From a bacterium (GTDB taxonomy: Bacteria; SZUA-79; Acidulodesulfobacterales; Acidulodesulfobacteraceae), in contig JAJYYS010000007.1 in assembly GCA_021800745.1 (NCBI GenBank), positions 1 through 22,174 on the forward strand: 22,174 nt of DNA, written 5' to 3'. Shown one piece after another: positions 1-6,055 of the stretch. The translations under genes and the position numbers were made by a program. The number at the start of each line of letters is the position of its first letter. Within the stretch, counting starts at the first letter, position 1. The notes below the pieces were generated by a model. It did no database searches. It was not told where the DNA came from and was given only the letters and a program-made list of their open reading frames with translations.

Positions 1-400
1 CGCAAACGTGATAATCCAGAAAATATAAAAGTTTAGATTGGTTGTCCATAGTTAAAGTGTCAACATCGTCAAAAAACAAGACCCCGTTATTTGCGGTCTG
101 GGCTTTCCCGTCGGTAGTTTCTACCGCTCCGGTAAATGCCCCTTTTAGATGTCCGCAAAGTACGGATTGAAAAAGTTCGCCCGATAAATTAAAGCAGGAA
201 ACCGTTACGAGGGGTTTTGTCGGGAAAATTTTTTTTCCGACAAAATTAATCAAGGATGTTTTTCCCGTGCCGGTTTCCCCCTGAATAAGAAGGTTTGTTT
301 TCATCCTTGCCGCCCGTTCTATTATTTTTATGCATTTTCCGATTCTTGAATCCGGGAATTGCTCGGCATAGCGTTCGATTAATTCATTTTGCAAGTTCAT
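1..400 (-). CDS. Sigma-54-dependent transcriptional activator, AAA+ domain (partial, C-terminus outside window)
   Basis: The 133 residues visible are the front of an NtrC/PspF-type AAA+ ATPase, which uses ATP hydrolysis to open sigma-54 promoters. Walker A is GETGTGKT at residues 41-48. The sigma-54-contacting loop GAFTGA is intact at 87-92. Walker B reads LFFDDVD (about 108-114) where LFLDEI is usual. The AAA+ domain begins almost at residue 1: there is no receiver, GAF or PAS domain in front, and the frame upstream meets a stop with no other ATG, so this resembles PspF-like activators without an N-terminal sensor. The start ATG at 400 has no clear Shine-Dalgarno sequence. The C-terminal part of the AAA+ domain and any DNA-binding helix-turn-helix lie beyond the window edge. 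It is divergent from the bc-complex operon, but I see no sigma-54 (-24/-12) promoter between them, so its targets are unknown. Confidence 0.88.
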   Translation of the reverse strand, partial: MNLQNELIERYAEQFPDSRIGKCIKIIERAARMKTNLLIQGETGTGKTSLINFVGKKIFPTKPLVTVSCFNLSGELFQSVLCGHLKGAFTGAVETTDGKAQTANNGVLFFDDVDTLTMDNQSKLLYFLDYHVC

Positions 401-602
401 TTTTGAGTGGGTTAAAACGTTTTTATTTTTTATACATCATTTTGAATTAAAAATCAAATTATAATTAGTAGTTAAAAAATATATTGACTTTTTACCTCCA
501 TAGTGATAAAAATTTATATTTAATACTTAAAATTTTACCGGATATTAATAATATCAAATAATTTAATACAAAAAGTCACAAGTTAAACTAAAGGGGGGTA
601 AA
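401..602. other. Intergenic region between divergent sigma-54 activator and bc-complex operon
   Basis: About 200 bases, very AT-rich and without a credible gene. It holds the putative promoter at 484-512, a 13-base inverted copy of a strong Shine-Dalgarno motif (TTTTTACCTCCAT, 489-501), and a small palindrome at 541-555 (arms GATATT and AATATC, 3-base centre). GG-N10-GC elements typical of sigma-54 promoters were not found. Confidence 0.6.
484..512 (+). promoter_or_regulatory. Putative housekeeping promoter for the Rieske/cytochrome b operon
   Basis: A -35-like TTGACT (484-489) is followed by a 17-base spacer and a weak -10 TAAAAA (507-512). A TG dinucleotide at 504-505 gives an extended -10 arrangement. 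It would start transcription near 519, leaving a leader of about 84 bases before the Rieske ATG. Judged by eye only. Confidence 0.35.
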
Positions 603-1124
603 ATGGCTAAAAGTTCAGAAGAGTCGCCGTCAAGGCGAACTTTTATGATGGTTGTTATCGCTTTAATCTCCGCCGTAATCGGCGTTGCGCTGGCAATTCC
701 TATTCTTGGGGAAGTTTTGAGTCCGCTGTTTAAGAAAAGAGACATCGTTTGGTCGGAGCTCGGGAAAGTCAGCGATTTAGAAAATATCGAACCGTTGGTC
801 CCGAAGTTTGTTCCGGTCTATTTCAGGGTTAAAGAAGGCTGGACGGTAAATACGCTTCCAAGGCAGGTCATAGTCGTTAAGGATATAACCGGCAAGCTTT
901 ATTTCTTTTCCAATCAGTGCACCCACTTAGGATGCCCTTTACACTGGATGCCTGCAAGGCAAAAATTTATGTGCCCCTGCCACGGCGGTATGTTTAACGT
1001 TCTCGGCAAAGTCGTAGGAGGACCTCCGCCAAGGTCTTTATTCGTTTGGGTTCATAAAATAGAAAACGGTACCGTATTAATACAAAATAAGTTTTTAGAT
1101 AATCCAAAAGAAAGGGGGGTCTGA
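603..1124 (+). CDS. Rieske [2Fe-2S] iron-sulfur protein of a cytochrome bc/b6f-type complex
   Basis: This is the electron-accepting Rieske subunit that takes one electron from quinol at the Qo site. Cluster ligands are in C106-T-H108-L-G-C111 and C124-P-C126-H127: C106, H108, C124 and H127 bind iron, and C111/C126 form the expected disulfide. A GGPPPR stretch (139-144) is the conserved proline loop. The N-terminus carries a twin-arginine-like SRRTFM (10-15) before one hydrophobic helix (about 16-36), as expected for a Tat-exported, membrane-anchored Rieske protein. The second ligand loop continues GGMF where high-potential proteins have GSxY, so the Ser and Tyr that hydrogen-bond the cluster are absent; this suggests a low-potential, menaquinone-type protein (inference). 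A GGGGGG Shine-Dalgarno precedes the ATG. The stop overlaps the cytochrome b start (TGATG). Confidence 0.95.
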   Translation: MAKSSEESPSRRTFMMVVIALISAVIGVALAIPILGEVLSPLFKKRDIVWSELGKVSDLENIEPLVPKFVPVYFRVKEGWTVNTLPRQVIVVKDITGKLYFFSNQCTHLGCPLHWMPARQKFMCPCHGGMFNVLGKVVGGPPPRSLFVWVHKIENGTVLIQNKFLDNPKERGV

Positions 1125-2230
1125 TGTTTAAAAAAATTCAAAACTGGTTTGACGAAAGAATAGAGCTTACCGAATTAATAAAAGAGTTTAACGGCGAAAG
1201 GATTCCCGGTAGAGGCGGATGGGCATATACATTCGGCAGTTTGCTCGCCTTCCTTTTCATAATTCAGGTTGTAACGGGAATATTCCTATTGTTCTATTAT
1301 GTTCCATATTTTCCTATGGCAAGAAATGCGACTTATTATATAAAACATCACGTTCTTCTGGGCAATATTCTTCTCGGCATACATCTATGGGGAGCCTTTA
1401 CCATGATATTTATTCTTCTTGTCCATATGTCCAGAGTGTATTTTTCCGGCGCATATAAAAAACCGAGAGAACTGCAATGGATTGCAGGCATGGTTTTATT
1501 CTCGGTCGTAATCGTACTCGGCTTGACCGGCTACATGCTTATCGGCAACGAAAACTCATGGTGGACGATTAACGTTCTTACTAACGTTGCGGCTCATACG
1601 CCGGTCATCGGCGGGTTTTTAAGGATCGTTGTCAGAGGCGGAACCGAAACATCAGTCATAACGATGCAGCATATATTTGCCGTCCACGTCTGGCTTTTGC
1701 CGATAGTAGCAATTATGTTTATACCTATACATATATTCTTAGTCAGGAAAACCGGCGAACAGGGAATGGCTTTAGAATACAAAAACAGCAAGTTATCGGA
1801 TGACGATATAAATAAATGGAAACACCCGGATTCTACCGTCCCTTTTTTTCCGGACCAGTTGTATAAAGATATGATAGTCGCTTTAGCCGTATTCGCCGTT
1901 GTCTATTTACTTGCGGTAGTTTACGGAGCGGAAATAGGCCCTATGTACAGGCCGCTTGCGCTTAACTTTGCTCCGGAAGCCGACTGGTATTTCCTTGCAA
2001 GCGAGGAACTGCTTAAATATTTCCCGGGTCACGGGCTTATCATATTTTCTACGTTCCTTGTTCCTATGATAGGATTTGCGATACTTTTCGCATTGCCTTT
2101 TATCGATAGAGGACATGAGAGAAGCCCGCTTAAAAGACCTGCGGCAACGGTGCTCGGGATTTTGTTTCTCCTTTTGTTAGTTTATTTAACATTAATCGGC
2201 GGCGAACCAAAAGCGCCTGCTACCGTATAA
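1124..2230 (+). CDS. Cytochrome b (fused b6/subunit IV type) of quinol-oxidising bc complex
   Basis: This is the integral di-haem subunit carrying quinol through the Q cycle. The 368 residues hold an N-terminal four-helix haem domain and a C-terminal subunit-IV-like domain with about three more helices (about 250-268, 307-328, 340-358). Haem ligands are H87 and H101 (13 residues between) and H188 and H203 (14 between). The longer second interval is the b6/Firmicutes spacing; mitochondrial-type bc1 has 13 in both. The Qo-site motif reads PEADWYF (284-290), a variant of PEWYF with two extra residues. It is translationally coupled to the Rieske gene by a one-base overlap and followed 22 bases later by the cytochrome c partner. 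The bc complex assignment is secure; quinone type is inferred. Confidence 0.95.
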   Translation: MFKKIQNWFDERIELTELIKEFNGERIPGRGGWAYTFGSLLAFLFIIQVVTGIFLLFYYVPYFPMARNATYYIKHHVLLGNILLGIHLWGAFTMIFILLVHMSRVYFSGAYKKPRELQWIAGMVLFSVVIVLGLTGYMLIGNENSWWTINVLTNVAAHTPVIGGFLRIVVRGGTETSVITMQHIFAVHVWLLPIVAIMFIPIHIFLVRKTGEQGMALEYKNSKLSDDDINKWKHPDSTVPFFPDQLYKDMIVALAVFAVVYLLAVVYGAEIGPMYRPLALNFAPEADWYFLASEELLKYFPGHGLIIFSTFLVPMIGFAILFALPFIDRGHERSPLKRPAATVLGILFLLLLVYLTLIGGEPKAPATV

Positions 2231-2252
2231 AATCAAAAGAGGAGTAAATACG

Positions 2253-3782
2253 ATGAATTTAGGTGTTATAGACATAGTAAATCTATTTATAAACAGGCTT
2301 GCGCTCGGCTTTATGGCGATCGCCTTTATATCCCAGTACATAGGGATATTTAAAAAAGAAGACAGATATTTCAGGCTTGCCAAGCCTCTGATTATGTGCG
2401 CTTTAGTAATAGGCACGATACAAACGATAGTATATTTTTATTTCTTAAGTCTCCTTAAAAACGGAATCCCCAATTTTTGGATTCTTATGAATAAACTGCA
2501 ACCCGGCGTTATCGGTTATTCGATGGAGTTTCTCCTGCTGTTTCTTGTTCTCGGAGCATTATATTATGCGGGTTTTGATAGAAAAGGCCAGGGCAAACAT
2601 CAGGGATGGAATGTATTTATCGGCATAGTTGCCTTTCTTGCCGGTTTTACTTCCGATATTTTTTATACTATTTCGGAAAGCTATACTATAGGGCCGTCGC
2701 CTGATACCGCTATAAGGACGCCGATGGTTTTGCTGTTAATCATCGAAAAAAACATAGAAATGTTTGCTCTTGCCGGCGCTTTGCTTGCTTTATGGGCGGG
2801 AATCAGGTATATCCTTGCGTCTAAACAAGCCGACAAAGAATATTACGACTGGCTCGGGTCGTTTGCGAGTATTATAATCGTTATGTTTTTAGTAATGTAT
2901 CCCGTAATTTATTTCGGCTGGTTTAAACACTTCAGGGCTACCGCCAGTTCGGGATTTAACAGGATTATGCTCGGGAAGTATCAGTGGATAATGTACGTAT
3001 TTTTAGGAACAACCGGCGCAGCTTTAATACTTGAATTTATATATATGCTGTGGAAGCTGATAAACGGCAGAGATAAAACAAAACCCACTGTTTCCGTCGG
3101 GCTTATAATATTCTTTATAATAGTCGGTCTGGTTTCTTTGGGTTTCGGAATGCTTCCTCCGACTATGGGTATTCTGGGAAATATGCAGCCTGTTAAATAT
3201 TTATCCCTTGCGGGGCTTTTCTTAACAGGGTTTCTTGTCCTCGGCTATTATCTTAAAGACCTTACTCCGAATTTCAAATTCGGAAATATTTCAAAATTTC
3301 CGCAGATATTTTTGATATTAACCGGGCTTTGCGTTGCGGTTAACGTGCCGGTTATGGGTTATATGAAAATTGCGGCGAGAGGAACGAACAGGATTATATA
3401 TCAGACTATGAATTTAAACGGGACTAATTATGTTCCGCCGGTTGTTTATCCATGGCCGGTAAAGAAAGGTTTCAGCCTGTTAAACGATAAGTGCGTCATC
3501 TGCCATACGTTAAACAGGGTCGAAAGATATAACGGAAAATCTTACGGCGATTGGAAAAACGTCGTCATTCACGTGATGAAAGACGTTAACGGCTGTCCGA
3601 TAACAAATGCGGAAGGAAAGCAGATAGTCGATTATCTGAATTCTTTAAATATTATCGCCTATAATCAGCACCTTGCGAAGGAACATAAAAAATGGACGTC
3701 TCCAGCTTCTTTACCATGGGGAACTCCAGCTTTAGCCTCAAAACCGGCTGAACCTTCAAACACAAAAACTGCCAAGAAATAG
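2253..3782 (+). CDS. Polytopic membrane protein with C-terminal mono-haem cytochrome c domain (bc-complex partner)
   Basis: A 509-residue protein with about ten predicted membrane helices (roughly 13-32, 45-65, 87-106, 120-140, 158-185, 203-225, 244-268, 279-300, 315-333, 350-370), then a C-terminal domain with one haem-c site, C414-V-I-C417-H418. That domain resembles small c-type cytochromes in which the haem site is followed by a DWK...M motif and a short helix ending DYL. M442 is a candidate distal ligand. It follows cytochrome b in the same operon with a good GAGGAG ribosome site, so it probably replaces cytochrome c1/f as electron acceptor from the Rieske protein (inference). I do not recognise the membrane part: it lacks an obvious cytochrome bd QPW signature and I cannot assign haem ligands in it. 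The tail (480-509) is Pro/Ala/Lys-rich and likely disordered. Confidence 0.85.
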   Translation: MNLGVIDIVNLFINRLALGFMAIAFISQYIGIFKKEDRYFRLAKPLIMCALVIGTIQTIVYFYFLSLLKNGIPNFWILMNKLQPGVIGYSMEFLLLFLVLGALYYAGFDRKGQGKHQGWNVFIGIVAFLAGFTSDIFYTISESYTIGPSPDTAIRTPMVLLLIIEKNIEMFALAGALLALWAGIRYILASKQADKEYYDWLGSFASIIIVMFLVMYPVIYFGWFKHFRATASSGFNRIMLGKYQWIMYVFLGTTGAALILEFIYMLWKLINGRDKTKPTVSVGLIIFFIIVGLVSLGFGMLPPTMGILGNMQPVKYLSLAGLFLTGFLVLGYYLKDLTPNFKFGNISKFPQIFLILTGLCVAVNVPVMGYMKIAARGTNRIIYQTMNLNGTNYVPPVVYPWPVKKGFSLLNDKCVICHTLNRVERYNGKSYGDWKNVVIHVMKDVNGCPITNAEGKQIVDYLNSLNIIAYNQHLAKEHKKWTSPASLPWGTPALASKPAEPSNTKTAKK

Positions 3783-3818
3783 TTAACGGCAATATTAATA
3801 AAGGCAGGCAGTTTATTT

Positions 3819-3890
3819 AAAAGGCATTTACCGTTCCATTATATTTTATTGCATAAATAAGATATAATTATAAAATGGTAAATGCCTTTT
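3819..3890 (+). terminator. Long inverted repeat after the bc operon (possible terminator or operator)
   Basis: Arms AAAAGGCATTTACC (3819-3832) and GGTAAATGCCTTTT (3877-3890) are perfect 14-base complements separated by 44 bases. A second short helix (ATTTTAT 3843-3849 with ATAAAAT 3870-3876) could shorten the loop. The right arm runs into TTTTGTTTATTT, so a bc-operon transcript could fold into a terminator-like hairpin, though the loop is unusually large. A TATAAT lies inside the loop, so the repeat could instead bind a regulator of the following ATP synthase genes. Confidence 0.5.
3863..3868 (+). promoter_or_regulatory. Candidate -10 element (TATAAT) for the ATP synthase Fo genes
   Basis: A perfect TATAAT sits 49 bases upstream of the first atp ATG, inside the loop of the 3819-3890 inverted repeat. 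No good -35 hexamer lies 16-18 bases upstream, so assignment is tentative. Transcripts would start at about 3875, at the edge of the right repeat arm. Confidence 0.3.
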
Positions 3891-3916
3891 GTTTATTTGG
3901 AGCATCGGAATAAAAA

Positions 3917-4132
3917 ATGGATAAAGAGTTTATCAAGCAGATTGCAAGAATGAGCTCGTTGGGATTGAATTTAATAATATCCGTCTTAATCGGAATTTTT
4001 ATAGGAATAGAAATCGATAAATATTTCGGCTTTAAATACCTTTTCCTTATAATTTTTTTTATTTTAGGCTTTACGGCAGGAATTTATGAAATATATAAGG
4101 CTGTTAAAAGAGAACTTAATACGAAATTTTAA
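3917..4132 (+). CDS. AtpZ/AtpI-like small Fo assembly protein
   Basis: A 71-residue protein with two membrane helices (about 15-33 and 41-60) joined by a short loop containing I-E-I-D-K-Y-F-G. This is the hallmark of the AtpZ family that often opens ATP synthase operons and, in studied species, forms a complex with AtpI affecting Fo assembly or Mg2+ supply. A GGAGC ribosome site lies upstream. Its 3' end overlaps the next gene by 47 bases, a tight coupling typical of this pair. Family recognition rests on size, topology and position. Confidence 0.75.
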   Translation: MDKEFIKQIARMSSLGLNLIISVLIGIFIGIEIDKYFGFKYLFLIIFFILGFTAGIYEIYKAVKRELNTKF

Positions 4133-4508
4133 TAAATCGTTAAAATTTAATATAATTTTACGCGTGCTTATTGCCGGTTTGATTTTATTATTGATTTCAG
4201 AAAGCGCAATAAAACTATTTTATAATCAGACTTATAGTTCAATCAGTATATTGATAGGCTTTGGAGTTTCTTATTTTTTATTTGCGGACACCTCTTTATA
4301 TTTATTAAAAAATATTAAAAAAATAAATATAATAAAATTTAATCTGGCCGTAATAAAGGACTTGCTCATAATTTTGTTTTTTCTTATAATATCCTATAAA
4401 TTTATTAAACTTAATTTTATTTTAGTAGCGGCGGGGATTACGATAACCCCGGTTTCGATGGCTATACTGTGGATATTTTTTTCGCTAAATTCGCCGGAAT
4501 TTAATTAG
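4086..4508 (+). CDS. ATP synthase subunit I (AtpI)-like membrane protein
   Basis: This 140-residue protein has four predicted helices (about 22-42, 51-69, 85-108, 110-134), matching the four-helix AtpI family that helps assemble the c-ring. The sequence is poorly conserved, as usual for this family, so the call leans on position between the AtpZ-like gene and subunit a. The ATG at 4086 lies inside the previous gene. It is preceded by GGCAGGA, and no other ATG occurs until the last helix, so I keep this start; a GTG near residue 27 is the only plausible alternative. It is very rich in Ile, Leu, Phe and Lys. Confidence 0.7.
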   Translation: MKYIRLLKENLIRNFNKSLKFNIILRVLIAGLILLLISESAIKLFYNQTYSSISILIGFGVSYFLFADTSLYLLKNIKKINIIKFNLAVIKDLLIILFFLIISYKFIKLNFILVAAGITITPVSMAILWIFFSLNSPEFN

Positions 4509-4523
4509 GTAAATTAGAAAATT

Positions 4524-5180
4524 ATGTTAAAAGCTCCTATTCTGATAAGCATTCCCGGAATACCGGTTTACTGGACGATGACGATTCTTGTAATGGGCAT
4601 GATATTATCGGCGGCTTTCATCGTCGGCAGAAATTTAAAGGTTGTTCCTACGGGCATACAGAGTTTTTTTGAGCTTATATATATAATGACCGAATATTTC
4701 TTGAAAGAAATTATCGGGGAAGAAGGCGGCGTGTATTTGCCGCTTATAGCATCGTTTGCGGTTTTTATTCTTTTCTCTAATTTAATAGGCAGTATCCCGG
4801 GTTTTACTTCGCCTACGGCTACCATAGACACGACGGCCGTTTTAGCCCTCATAGTATTTTTTCTTTCCCATGCCGTCGGAATTAGGAAGCACAAAGCAAA
4901 ATATATAAAAAAATTCCTCGGTCCGCTTATAATAATTGCGCCGATAATGATAATAATAGAAGTAATGTCCGCATTATCCCGTCCTTTTTCCCATGCTTTG
5001 CGATTATTTGCTAACATATTTGCGGAAGAATTTATGGTTACCGTTCTTTTATTTTTGCTTCCATGGGCAATTCCGGCAATTATGATGTACATGCAGGTTT
5101 TTACCGATTTAATGCAGGCGTTTGTTTTTTATCTGCTGGCAATTATCTATATTGCGCTTTCCTTAGAAGAAGAACATTAA
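4524..5180 (+). CDS. atpB: F-type ATP synthase Fo subunit a
   Basis: Subunit a forms the two half-channels through which protons reach and leave the c-ring. The 218-residue sequence has five to six hydrophobic helices. The conserved stretch in helix 5, R-P-F-S-H-A-L-R-L-F-A-N (153-164), contains the essential arginine (R160 in the LRLF-N motif). An upstream GSIPGFTSPTATID segment (89-102) is also typical of the family. The C-terminal helix ends ALSLEEEH, like other bacterial a subunits. It lies between the AtpI-like gene and subunit c, the normal Fo order. Subunits b and delta and the F1 genes do not follow, so they must be elsewhere, an arrangement common in deltaproteobacteria. Confidence 0.95.
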   Translation: MLKAPILISIPGIPVYWTMTILVMGMILSAAFIVGRNLKVVPTGIQSFFELIYIMTEYFLKEIIGEEGGVYLPLIASFAVFILFSNLIGSIPGFTSPTATIDTTAVLALIVFFLSHAVGIRKHKAKYIKKFLGPLIIIAPIMIIIEVMSALSRPFSHALRLFANIFAEEFMVTVLLFLLPWAIPAIMMYMQVFTDLMQAFVFYLLAIIYIALSLEEEH

Positions 5181-5227
5181 AATTAATTAATTAAATAATA
5201 AAAATAAAATTTACCGGAGGGTATTAA

Positions 5228-5620
5228 ATGGTTAAGTATTTAATCTCTATTTTTACGTTCTTATCGGTGTCGGTTTTCAGCATTAAAGCTTTTGCGGCGA
5301 AAGCGGCAAGCAGCGCTATGCCGGTTCATCATCACATAGTAAATAATTCGGCTTTATTCTCTAAAAGCCTGTTTTTTGGATTATCGGCGCTGGGGGGCGG
5401 ACTCGCTATCGGTTTGGGAGTTATAGGCGCAGGCGTCGGCATGGGTAACGCCGTAAGGGGTGCGCTCGAATCTATGGGTAGGAATCCCGGTATGGAAAAA
5501 AAATTAATCGTCTGGATGATAACCGGTATGGCCATTATGGAGTCCTTAGCTCTTTACGCTTTGTTGATAACTTTTATTCTGTTTTATGCAAATCCGTTTA
5601 AAGGAATATTCTTAAAATAA
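5228..5620 (+). CDS. atpE: F-type ATP synthase Fo subunit c with N-terminal signal-like extension
   Basis: The c subunit builds the rotating proteolipid ring. The hairpin is clear: a glycine-rich helix 1 (about 47-81, with repeated GxG), a polar loop R85-N-P87 in place of the usual RQP, and helix 2 with the ion-binding E105 in MES. At 130 residues it is some 45 longer than most c subunits. The extra N-terminus (MVKYLISIF... to AFAAKAASSA) looks like a cleavable signal peptide with a site near residues 23-25. The position equivalent to Gln32 of Na+-type c subunits is M72, arguing for proton coupling (inference). The ribosome site GGAGGG is strong. It is the last gene of the Fo cluster. Confidence 0.95.
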   Translation: MVKYLISIFTFLSVSVFSIKAFAAKAASSAMPVHHHIVNNSALFSKSLFFGLSALGGGLAIGLGVIGAGVGMGNAVRGALESMGRNPGMEKKLIVWMITGMAIMESLALYALLITFILFYANPFKGIFLK

Positions 5621-5637
5621 GAGTAAAAAAATATTTG

Positions 5638-5662
5638 TATTACCGGAATTTTTATGGTAATA
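5638..5662 (+). terminator. Small hairpin after atpE (weak terminator candidate)
   Basis: TATTACC (5638-5644) and GGTAATA (5656-5662) form a 7-bp stem with an 11-base loop shortly after the atpE stop. There is no run of T immediately after it, so it may be a processing or stability hairpin or an imperfect terminator. Confidence 0.3.
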
Positions 5663-5711
5663 TAAATACTCTTGATTCGATTTTTTAAATTATTTTTTAC
5701 CTCCATTTTAT

Positions 5712-5787
<76 letters not shown>

Positions 5788-5877
5788 CCTCTTATTACTG
5801 ACCGTATTCTTTAAATCGTATTAGATTTATTTTATTTTCTTTTCCTGTCCGGCGTTTTTCAATTTTATTAAAGCGGT

Positions 5878-5893
5878 TTGTTAAAAATAACAA
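5878..5893. promoter_or_regulatory. 16-base palindrome, possible CRP/FNR-family operator
   Basis: TTGTTA-AAAA-TAACAA is a perfect 6+4+6 palindrome. Size and symmetry resemble CRP/FNR-family sites. A CATAAG at 5915-5920 would be a -10 placing the palindrome centre at -41.5, the class II activator position. The sequence is AT-rich, so chance is possible. Confidence 0.35.
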
Positions 5894-5978
5894 TGTTATA
5901 TTTTTTAATCAACGCATAAGAAAGTTCTTGATTTAATCCCTCTCTTTATACTAAAATATTATAACCTCATAAGTATTG

Positions 5979-6016
5979 CCTTGATTTTTAAAATTTGAAA
6001 AATCAATTTTTCAAGG
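5979..6016 (+). promoter_or_regulatory. Overlapping alternative hairpins just before the HdrB-like gene
   Basis: TTGATTTTT (5981-5989) can pair with AAAAATCAA (5998-6006). Alternatively TTGAAAAA (5995-6002) can pair with TTTTTCAA (6007-6014), the latter followed by a run ending TTTTTT. An outer CCTTGA/TCAAGG pair (5979-5984, 6011-6016) is a third option. The first two exclude each other, as in attenuators, but the helices are almost all A-U. Confidence 0.3.
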
Positions 6017-6055
6017 AATTTTTTGTCTAAAAAATAAAATATAGGTTTAATATTA

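Larger units (their letters stand above)
5788..6055. other. 268-base AT-rich intergenic region upstream of the HdrB-like operon
   Basis: No open frame of note on either strand. It contains a 16-base palindrome (5878-5893) and a cluster of mutually exclusive hairpins (5979-6016), described separately. The next gene starts with TTG behind a modest TAGG ribosome site, so control here may be layered. Confidence 0.6.

Noticed and set aside
401..602. Sigma-54 promoter next to the sigma-54 activator
   Set aside because: No GG-N10-GC pair with TGGCAC/TTGC-like context on either strand.
4568..5092. 174-aa open frame on the minus strand over atpB
   Set aside because: It lies entirely antisense to a secure ATP synthase subunit a; composition is a shadow of a hydrophobic coding region and it has no recognised motif.
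5228..5620. Na+-dependent ATP synthase
   Set aside because: The helix-1 Gln needed for Na+ binding is Met (M72), although Glu-Ser is present in helix 2.
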